Positions 1 through 6,459 of a stretch of 64,000 bases of DNA are shown piece by piece. Position 1 is the first letter of the stretch. Each line of letters opens with the position of its first letter. Made by a program: the position numbers and the translations under genes. Origin of the DNA: Roseibacillus persicicus (lineage in GTDB: Bacteria; Verrucomicrobiota; Verrucomicrobiia; Verrucomicrobiales; Akkermansiaceae); the NCBI RefSeq assembly GCF_014651675.1, contig NZ_BMXI01000004.1:62001-126000 (forward strand). Reading direction: 5' to 3'. A model generated the notes under the pieces. The model was not told the DNA's origin, did no database searches, and saw only the letters and a list, made by a program, of their open reading frames with translations.

Positions 1-199
1 TCAGGAAGAAGCGGGCGACTTGATCGTGATTGTCCACCCGGTAGTCCTCGAGCGCTTCAAGAAAGAAGATTCCCATATCCTCGTCGACCTCGAACGGAAG
101 CACACCGGCCGCCTCATCTTCCGCACCGATTCCACTCGTCACCGCGAGCGCTACGACATTGTCGATGCGGCGACTGAAAAGAGCTACGCCTCGGGTTAA
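1..199 (+). CDS. Ribonuclease E/G-like protein, C-terminal end (partial)
   Basis: This is the last 65 codons of a gene that begins before the window; the reading frame starts at base 2 and ends with TAA at 197-199. The pattern I-V-H-P-V-V-L-E-R-F followed by E-R-K-H-T-G-R-L-I-F-R-T-D resembles the end of RNase G/E catalytic regions, where a V-H-P-x-V segment is followed by a short fold ending in a strand with a conserved D. These enzymes process rRNA and decay mRNA in the cytoplasm. No catalytic residue lies in the visible part, so the call rests on a short similarity I recognise by eye. A hairpin terminator follows 16 bases later. Confidence 0.55.
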   Translation, partial: QEEAGDLIVIVHPVVLERFKKEDSHILVDLERKHTGRLIFRTDSTRHRERYDIVDAATEKSYASG

Positions 200-214
200 G
201 CGAACTTTTAGAAT

Positions 215-256
215 GAAAAAGAGGCGCGTATCGAGAAGATGCGCGCCTCTTTTTTT
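215..256. terminator. Bidirectional rho-independent terminator
   Basis: A GC-rich stem (GAGGCGCG at 221-228 with CGCGCCTC at 242-249) is preceded by five A and followed by seven T. It therefore works on both strands, between the RNase E/G-like gene on + and the aldo/keto reductase gene on -. Confidence 0.85.
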
Positions 257-271
257 GTTGGGGGAAAGTGA

Positions 272-1393
272 TTACCAGTCCCGGCCCACGCCATGGGCAT
301 CGGCCAGCTCAAGCAACTCGTCGCGCATGGGCCACTCGTCAGGGCGCTCGCAAGGTCCCTCGTGGCGTTGGCTCGCTCCTTTGAGGGCCATGCAACCGGT
401 GTTGTCGCCAATTTTCCGGATGGTCTCAACTTCTTCTGGAGTGAAAACCACATCCTCAGGCAAGGCGGCCAAGTCGTCGATTTTGTCTTCGACAGGGCGT
501 GCATTGTCGCCGGCTTCTTGAATAAAGGTGGGCACAACGCTGGCGACTGGCTTCTGGGAAAGATTCCAAATGGCCGCGAACTGCAGCATGGAAAGACCGT
601 ATTTTTCCGCAAGCGGACGCATCTTTTCCATTTTTTCACAGCCATTCTCCACCCATCCGGCGGGACGGTAGGCGCGGTGGTCACCGGGACGGAACTCGTG
701 CCCGGGCTTCATGTCGTCATGGAAGACTCCGCCGTAATCGATTACGCGGGTGAGGATCTTGATGTCGTTCTTTTCCGCGCCTCCCAATACCTGTTGTCCC
801 GGCCAGGGTTCCAAGGGATTGAGAATGATCATGGCCCAATCCAAGACTTCGCCAAATCGTTCGAAGCAGTGGAGAAGATCGAGCGTGAAGCCGTTCGCCG
901 GTCCCGGAGCGACACCCAGGCGCTCGGCAAGCCCTTCTTCTTTCAGTCGGCGCATCCCTTCCCACACGGTATCGTTGGTATAGCCGGTCTCGTCGGGGTT
1001 GTGAAGCATCACGAGGTCGAAGTGGTTGGTTCCGCAACGCTCCAGTGACTTTTCGCAAGCCATCCGGAGATAGGACGTATACTCGCGCTCACTGTGGAGG
1101 TCGGGATGGGTGAAGCGTGGATAGCCAGAGCTCCCCTGCCGCTCCCCTTTGTAAAAGTCGTGCCCGATGGTTCCCACCAGACAATAGCTGTCGCGCGGGT
1201 AGTCGGCGAGGGCCTGACCCAGCATCTCGTCAGCCTTGCCGCCACCGTAGACATCAGCCGTGATGAAGGTGCGCATCCCTTTCTCGTAGGCATGGCGAAT
1301 CATGTTCAGGTAGCGCTCTTCGCTAACCATTTCCCCGAAGTGCATGAAGCGTCCGCCGCTCCAGTTTCCGTAGCAAGTTTTGGTCAAGTCCAT
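272..1393 (-). CDS. Aldo/keto reductase family protein
   Basis: The 373-residue protein has the (beta/alpha)8 pattern of aldo/keto reductases, which reduce carbonyl groups with NAD(P)H in the cytoplasm. The Asp and Tyr of the usual tetrad are in T-A-D-V-Y-G-G-G (D47, Y49), and the His is in M-L-H-N-P-D (H131). The usual lysine, normally in a T-K pair at the end of strand 3, is not evident: that stretch reads L-V-G-T-I-G-H-D-F-Y-K. The substrate is unknown. It may be one of the non-canonical AKRs common in marine heterotrophs. The gene stands alone and shares the terminator at 215-256. Confidence 0.85.
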   Translation of the reverse strand: MDLTKTCYGNWSGGRFMHFGEMVSEERYLNMIRHAYEKGMRTFITADVYGGGKADEMLGQALADYPRDSYCLVGTIGHDFYKGERQGSSGYPRFTHPDLHSEREYTSYLRMACEKSLERCGTNHFDLVMLHNPDETGYTNDTVWEGMRRLKEEGLAERLGVAPGPANGFTLDLLHCFERFGEVLDWAMIILNPLEPWPGQQVLGGAEKNDIKILTRVIDYGGVFHDDMKPGHEFRPGDHRAYRPAGWVENGCEKMEKMRPLAEKYGLSMLQFAAIWNLSQKPVASVVPTFIQEAGDNARPVEDKIDDLAALPEDVVFTPEEVETIRKIGDNTGCMALKGASQRHEGPCERPDEWPMRDELLELADAHGVGRDW

Positions 1394-1544
1394 CGTCCCT
1401 TTGATTTAAACTAGCCACTCAAACAGTCAACCCCTTGCAAAGAGATGGTCAGAATTCCGCAGAATTTGGCACCCAAGAAAGAGAGAGATTTGGATGTAAC
1501 CCTCGCAGGTTCGAGAGGTTATCAAGAAAGTAGAAACCTGTCCC

Positions 1545-2528
1545 ATGATGAAAATGAAACTCAAGTCCCCCTGGCTCCTCTCGCTGGCCCTCGTGATCCT
1601 ATTTTCGGTTTTCTTTGTTTGGAGTTCGACCCGGATGCAGTCCTTGGAATCCCAAGTTGCGACTCTCAAAACGGACTTGTCCCAGATGCGGGAGGGGCAA
1701 GGCGTGCTTCAGAATGAGGCCCCCGATTCCCAAGACCCCGCCCCCGACGAGAACTCGGTTGCCCTCGAATCACCCGCTGTTCCTGAGCCGGACGAAGTCC
1801 CTGAGGAAGACGTGAAGAAGCCTGAAACTCCCGAACGAGCCTTGGGCGAACTCTTCCGGGCCTTTGCGGAAAGCGACACTGCAAAGCAGCTCCAGAAGTG
1901 GGGCAACCAATCTCGCGCCGCGCGGGTCTATGAAGCTCTCATCGGTGAATTCAATCTGGAGGGTGACGAGAAGGAATATTTCCTCCAGCTCACCTCATCC
2001 TCGGTGGGCGCGCAAGAGAAGCTCTGGAGTGATCTGCTGGCCACCCAAGATTCGGCGGAGAGACAAGAGATCATCGCGCAATACGAGGCGGATTCCGAGA
2101 AGCTGAAGCTCGATATGCAGGATTTTCTGAATAACGAGGAAGACTTTCAGCGCTTCTCAGACTTTGAGGAACGTCGGCCTATATACGAGCAGATGGGTGG
2201 GATTCGCTCTAGCATGCAGAGGTCGAACCTGCCGCTTTCGTCAGTTCAGGAGACCCAACTCGTTGAGGCCATGCAACAAGCGCGCACCAGTAGTGGAATC
2301 GCCGATCGCTGGGAAGGCAATGCTGTGGTCAATCAAATCGACAACCCGGGAATGGCGGAACGCTTTCGAGCCGATTGGGACAATATGCAACAGGAACTCC
2401 TCGCGCCAGCCTCAGGGATTTTGGAGCCCGCACAGCTCGAAGTGTTTCAACGTCAACAGGCCCAGACTCGACAAGGCGTGATGACTGCTCTTCTTTTTAC
2501 CGAATCCACAATGAAGGCTACCGAGTAA
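1545..2528 (+). CDS. Membrane-anchored coiled-coil protein of unknown function
   Basis: I do not recognise a family. The 327 residues begin with a basic tip and one membrane segment (about residues 8-26, ending V-F-F-V-W-S-S), then a short predicted coiled coil (S-L-E-S-Q-V-A-T-L-K-T-D-L), then a Pro/Glu/Asp-rich linker (about 55-95), and then a mainly helical acidic domain rich in Gln and Glu. The likely topology is N-in with the bulk in the periplasm. The nearest genes (an AKR on - and DoxX on +) do not suggest a role. Confidence 0.7.
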   Translation: MMKMKLKSPWLLSLALVILFSVFFVWSSTRMQSLESQVATLKTDLSQMREGQGVLQNEAPDSQDPAPDENSVALESPAVPEPDEVPEEDVKKPETPERALGELFRAFAESDTAKQLQKWGNQSRAARVYEALIGEFNLEGDEKEYFLQLTSSSVGAQEKLWSDLLATQDSAERQEIIAQYEADSEKLKLDMQDFLNNEEDFQRFSDFEERRPIYEQMGGIRSSMQRSNLPLSSVQETQLVEAMQQARTSSGIADRWEGNAVVNQIDNPGMAERFRADWDNMQQELLAPASGILEPAQLEVFQRQQAQTRQGVMTALLFTESTMKATE

Positions 2529-2619
2529 GGATTGCCTCGTGGTCAGCGTCATGCTGACAGCGCAAATTGGAGCGTTCGTCCCTTGCCTTGAGCTAAAAAC
2601 GGGTGAGATTCTGCTCCGT

Positions 2620-3039
2620 ATGATGAGTAAAATCAGCAATCTCTCTAACGAGCAACTCGCCTATCACTCTGCACGCCTCGCGATGGGGGTGAGCCTACTT
2701 TTTCACGGAGGAGTTCGCTTGCCCAAGCTCCAGACCTTCGCCAGTGGAGTCGCCAAAGGTTACGAAGGAACGTTCATTGGAGGATTCCCTTCCCTCACCG
2801 CAGGCTATTTCATCGTATTCGCCGAGGTCGCGGTGGGACTTGGTCTTTTGATCGGCGGACAATTCACCCGCTGGGCCCTCGTTCTCGGAATCGCTCTGAT
2901 GGGTGTGCTCATGTTTGGCACAACTCTAGTTGAAGCTTGGGAAAGACTCCCCAGCCAGATTGTCCATCTGATCATCTTTTACCTGATCCTGATGAATCGC
3001 CACACCTCAGGTCCAAAGGTCGAGCCTGCGCTGAAATAA
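2620..3039 (+). CDS. DoxX family membrane protein
   Basis: About 139 residues with four hydrophobic segments. It has the DoxX-type opening R-L-A-M-G-V-S-L-L-F-H-G-G and a later A-E-V-A-V-G-L-G-L-L-I-G-G. DoxX-like proteins are small inner-membrane proteins, often linked to redox or thiol stress, but the activity of most members is unknown. I chose the M-M-S-K start at 2620. The frame stays open up to 2539, but that extra stretch is not hydrophobic and does not look conserved. The gene follows the coiled-coil gene by 91 bases on the same strand. Confidence 0.75.
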   Translation: MMSKISNLSNEQLAYHSARLAMGVSLLFHGGVRLPKLQTFASGVAKGYEGTFIGGFPSLTAGYFIVFAEVAVGLGLLIGGQFTRWALVLGIALMGVLMFGTTLVEAWERLPSQIVHLIIFYLILMNRHTSGPKVEPALK

Positions 3040-3164
3040 AACCAGGGCTTCCGCGCACAGGCTTGGAGAGCCTTGGTGTTCATGGGTCTTTTGCGAATTG
3101 TTCGCGATGCATCACTTCCTGCTGGGAATGACTGATTGTTCCGGATGCTCTGGTGAGAGCAGAA

Positions 3165-4055
3165 ATGGAAAAGACACCCAACTCCCAGTTCCAAGCCACA
3201 GCCCTTCATCAAGCGGCTGAGAATGGCGAGGGCGATGCCTGTCGCCAACTGATTGCCGACAAGCATCCTTTAAACCCTCTCAATGAGCAGGGATGGACTC
3301 CCCTTTTGCTGGCTGTCATGGCCGACAATATCGAAACTGTGGCCCTCCTGTTGGATTCGGGCTGTGCCATCGAATATCGCTATCAGCGGGAAGATACTCC
3401 AGATGAGCGGGCCAGAATCAAGGAAAGTACTGAGGCCCTATTCGATAGTCCGGAGATGCAGTCCTCCCAGAAGGAACTTCTTTCCCAGCTTCCCCCTGAA
3501 CTCGTGGATGACCCCCTGTTCAAAGAAGCTTTTTCGGGCCACCCCGAAGGCTTCGACGAAATCCATTTCGAGGTGCAGACGGAACACGCCATCGAACATG
3601 CCAGCTCCCTTGCGATGCTAAAGCTATTGATCGAACGCTATCAAGCTGACGTCAATCATGTGGGCCCGGATGGCTATTGGCCTCTCAGCACCTTTGCCGA
3701 ATCGGATGATTTGGTTGCGGTCGAATGGTTGTTGAGCAATGGAGCCGACCCCAACCTCACTTCCACGGGTGAAACCGCTATCTTCAAAGCCGTTCGAAAC
3801 GATAATCTGGAGATGGTTCAACTCTTGCATCGAAGCGGAGCCCGACTGGATGTTCAGGACGTTGATGGCTGGACGGTTCTCTGTGCTTGCCAGTCGCTTC
3901 CAGCGGCAAAATGGCTCATCGAGAACGGGGCAGATCCCAGGGTGAAGGACCAAGTCGACTTTCCCTGTTGGCATTGGGTTGAGGATCCCCCCGCCTCGCA
4001 ATTTTTGAAGGAACAAGCCCTTCGCAAAGGCCCGAGGAAGTGGAACAAGCGATAG
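3165..4055 (+). CDS. Ankyrin repeat protein
   Basis: A 296-residue protein with two groups of ankyrin repeats: A-L-H-Q-A-A-E-N-G-E and W-T-P-L-L-L-A-V-M-A-D-N near the N-terminus, then A-I-F-K-A-V-R-N-D-N-L-E-M-V-Q-L-L and W-L-I-E-N-G-A-D-P in the second half. A non-repeat acidic stretch (about residues 75-140) separates them. Ankyrin repeats bind other proteins. No signal peptide is seen, so it is probably cytoplasmic. ATG at 3165 is preceded by GGTGAGAG at a good distance; a GTG at 3153 is the alternative. It converges on the thioredoxin gene 34 bases downstream. Confidence 0.85.
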   Translation: MEKTPNSQFQATALHQAAENGEGDACRQLIADKHPLNPLNEQGWTPLLLAVMADNIETVALLLDSGCAIEYRYQREDTPDERARIKESTEALFDSPEMQSSQKELLSQLPPELVDDPLFKEAFSGHPEGFDEIHFEVQTEHAIEHASSLAMLKLLIERYQADVNHVGPDGYWPLSTFAESDDLVAVEWLLSNGADPNLTSTGETAIFKAVRNDNLEMVQLLHRSGARLDVQDVDGWTVLCACQSLPAAKWLIENGADPRVKDQVDFPCWHWVEDPPASQFLKEQALRKGPRKWNKR

Positions 4056-4089
4056 TTCGCCTGCCCCTGTTGGTCGATAAATTCCCCGA

Positions 4090-5220
4090 TTAACCTTTTT
4101 TCTCTGCTGCCGCTTTCTTTTTGGCTGCCTTGGCGTCTTCCGAGCGCTTTTTCATCGCCGTGGTCACCTTCTGACGGAACTCAGACATCGTTTGAGGAGT
4201 TCCCGTTGTGAAGCTCGCAGCGAACTCAGCCAAGAGCTCTGAAGGGATGAGGGATTTTTTCTCCAGCATTTCCTGACAAGCGGTTTGAGCCAAATCTTTT
4301 TCCCCAAGGTCCCAGTGCAAATGAGCGATCAAGGGAGCATCCATGAAGTGGTAGGACGAAGCTGATTCCAAACGGGAGAGGACTCCCCTCAAAAGGCTTT
4401 CAGGAACCTCTTCTTCTTCCGCTTCGAGAGAAAGTCCGACACTGCGAACACTATTGAGACCCTTTCGATCGTCATCCAGAGAACGCAGAATCTTCTCGGT
4501 TTCCGCCCAATCTTTTTGGGCAGTAGTGATCTCAATTTTCATCGCGGCCAGCGTTCCTGCCTCAGTCGACAATTGTGATGCTTTCTCATAGGCGGCTTCC
4601 ATTGCGGGCACGTCTTTCGCGATTCTGGCAAACTGGAAGTCCATCATGGCCGCATTTTTTTCGACCTTGTCCTTGGCCTGAATCCGGATTTCGTTGATTT
4701 CCGCATCAGCCTCTTCTCCTCCCGCAAGGAGAATGGTAACGAGCTCTTCCGTTAGTTGGCTGGGATGAGCGCTGAAGAGATATTCTCCGTTCTTCACCAC
4801 GAAGGCGTGCGGGATGCTGGTGACCTCGGCGGGCTTGAGCCAGTCTTTCGCGAACTGACCGCTTCTGCCCACATAGGCGACCGGATAGGACATGCCGTCT
4901 CCTTTTTTCTCCACGAACTTGACCGCCTTTTCCCGACCTTCCTCAAAGACATTCATTCCCACCACGGTTAATCCCTTCTCGTGATACTTGTCATGGAGCT
5001 CGTCGACATGAGGGATGGCGGCGATGCAAGGACCGCACCAAGTCGCCCAACATTCCAAAATATAGACCTCATCCTTTTCCCAGGACTTCGGAGCTTCTCC
5101 TTGGACGAAATCGGACTGGGAAAGAGCGTCGATGGTTACCGAATCCCCCGGAGCGAGGGCCCATCCTGAAGTCGTCAGTGCGCATGAAAGCAGGCCTAGT
5201 CGGAAGAAGTTTCGTGTCAT
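4090..5220 (-). CDS. TlpA-like thioredoxin-domain protein, secreted
   Basis: From ATG 5220 the protein is 376 residues. Residues 1-23 form a signal peptide ending A-L-A. A thioredoxin fold of the TlpA/ResA type follows, with W-C-G-P-C (C62, C65) and the cis-proline loop S-I-P-H-A. The rest (about 180-376) is a helical tail ending in a Lys/Ala-rich stretch. TlpA-type proteins reduce or isomerise disulfides in the periplasm. The open frame runs 93 bases further up, but that part would place the signal peptide internally, so I reject it. Compare the related protein at 61085-62152, which lacks these cysteines. Confidence 0.85.
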   Translation of the reverse strand: MTRNFFRLGLLSCALTTSGWALAPGDSVTIDALSQSDFVQGEAPKSWEKDEVYILECWATWCGPCIAAIPHVDELHDKYHEKGLTVVGMNVFEEGREKAVKFVEKKGDGMSYPVAYVGRSGQFAKDWLKPAEVTSIPHAFVVKNGEYLFSAHPSQLTEELVTILLAGGEEADAEINEIRIQAKDKVEKNAAMMDFQFARIAKDVPAMEAAYEKASQLSTEAGTLAAMKIEITTAQKDWAETEKILRSLDDDRKGLNSVRSVGLSLEAEEEEVPESLLRGVLSRLESASSYHFMDAPLIAHLHWDLGEKDLAQTACQEMLEKKSLIPSELLAEFAASFTTGTPQTMSEFRQKVTTAMKKRSEDAKAAKKKAAAEKKG

Positions 5221-5370
5221 TTCTGAGAAAACTTGGAGGTTTATCTCGAATCTGACCATGCAAAAGTGTGCCGCATCCCATTTTGGTGAATGACTAAAAC
5301 CTTCGACCCACACACCTTCAGCGACTTAGGAGTTCGTTGGGAAAACGTGTTTCCAGATTCTTTCTAGGAA

Positions 5371-5440
5371 AGACGAGAACGTCTCGAGCCGAGCAGCCGA
5401 GGGCTGAAAGCGCTCCCTGTCTGGCGGCACTCGAGACGGT
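5371..5440. repeat. Compound inverted repeat (candidate dispersed hairpin element)
   Basis: Nine bases CGTCTCGAG at 5380-5388 pair with CTCGAGACG at 5430-5438. Inside this lies a second hairpin, CAGCC-gag-GGCTG at 5394-5406. Just left of it, CGAGA-acg-TCTCG (5374-5386) could form a competing hairpin. There is no T-run, so it does not look like a simple terminator. It lies between the thioredoxin gene start and the end of the next gene, both on -. Confidence 0.5.
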
Positions 5441-5456
5441 TTGAAGGTGGAGAAGG

Positions 5457-6302
5457 CTAGCGGATTTCCATGCCGGTCTTGGCGTGAATCCACTTCTCGA
5501 GCTGGCCTTCGGCAAAGAGCGCTTTCGCTTGGAGGGTCTTTTCGCCGAGGATGGTCATCTCTTTGTAGGTGGCGATTCCGACTTGGAATTCTTCACCGTC
5601 GAAGGTCTCGTCCTCGCCAGCTTCCCAATTGGTGACTTTACTCGCGTCGAGTTCCTTAATTTTTCCGCCCTCCAGACTGGCCTTCATCGCTGCGACAATC
5701 TGGTCGGCACTCAGCGAGGTGGGTGCTTCGGGTTCTGGGGCAGGTTCGGGCTCGGGAGCGGGTTCAGGCTCAACCATGGGCGCAGGCTTCGGGGCAGGAT
5801 TGTTCGCCGCGACTTCAACCACAGGCTTGGGCGTTGGCGGAGTCGGTGCGGCCGGAGCTTTGTCGGCTTCCAGCTTGGCCATTCGCTGGTCCATGCGCTT
5901 ATGAGCGACACCCTCCACGAAATCAGTTTCCAATACCGATATCTCACCCGTGAGGTGAGTCGCGAGTGAGGACGTTACTTTCAAAACCATATCTTCCAGC
6001 TCCAGAGGCGTGACCGGGCTGCCGGCATCCAACTTGAGCGGGCTCAGGCCGTTTTTGTCGGTTAGAATCAGCTCGGAAGCCAAAGTCACTTTTTCGGGGA
6101 AATCCTTGGGGTCAACGTCTTCCAAGTCAACGACTTCAGTGATCGTTCCCATGGGTGACTTCACCTTGATTTCCTGCACTGTTTCGGAATCCGTTGCCTT
6201 GGCTGTGGTCTCACCCAAGAGGCTGGGAGCCAGTGGTCCGTACATGATCTTACCCAAGAAAAACGCGCCGATTACCATTACCCCATACAGAACAAACTTC
6301 AT
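5457..6302 (-). CDS. Membrane-anchored protein with Pro/Glu-rich linker, unknown function
   Basis: No family recognised. From ATG 6302 there are 281 residues: an N-terminal membrane segment (about 3-20), a domain of mixed strands and helices with several Val/Thr-rich strands, and a linker rich in Pro, Glu and Ala (about 145-180) made of repeated P-E-P-A-type units. A C-terminal domain of about 90 residues contains W-E-A-G-E-D and ends M-E-I-R. The linker suggests two domains held apart in the periplasm. The frame is open further upstream to 6506, but that stretch overlaps the polA start region and has no membrane signal. Confidence 0.65.
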   Translation of the reverse strand: MKFVLYGVMVIGAFFLGKIMYGPLAPSLLGETTAKATDSETVQEIKVKSPMGTITEVVDLEDVDPKDFPEKVTLASELILTDKNGLSPLKLDAGSPVTPLELEDMVLKVTSSLATHLTGEISVLETDFVEGVAHKRMDQRMAKLEADKAPAAPTPPTPKPVVEVAANNPAPKPAPMVEPEPAPEPEPAPEPEAPTSLSADQIVAAMKASLEGGKIKELDASKVTNWEAGEDETFDGEEFQVGIATYKEMTILGEKTLQAKALFAEGQLEKWIHAKTGMEIR

Positions 6303-6459
6303 AGAAACACAATTAGTTGCTCCCCATACAACGCCACAGAATGACCTTTCTTCGCAATACTTCCCGAAAAATTCCTCGTCAGCGGTTTTTCGTCCCGAAA
6401 TTCCGTCAATTTCAGAGTTCTTTCTTCTTAGTTGGGCCACCTTCGCCAATCCTTTCTCC

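Noticed and set aside
5318-5515. A 65-codon open frame on - in the gap after the thioredoxin gene
   Set aside because: It lies over the compound hairpin and the end of the next gene, with no start signal or motif.
6010-6459. N-terminal extension of polA by 150 codons
   Set aside because: The extra sequence overlaps the gene on the other strand (5457-6302), and Pol I similarity starts at 6460.
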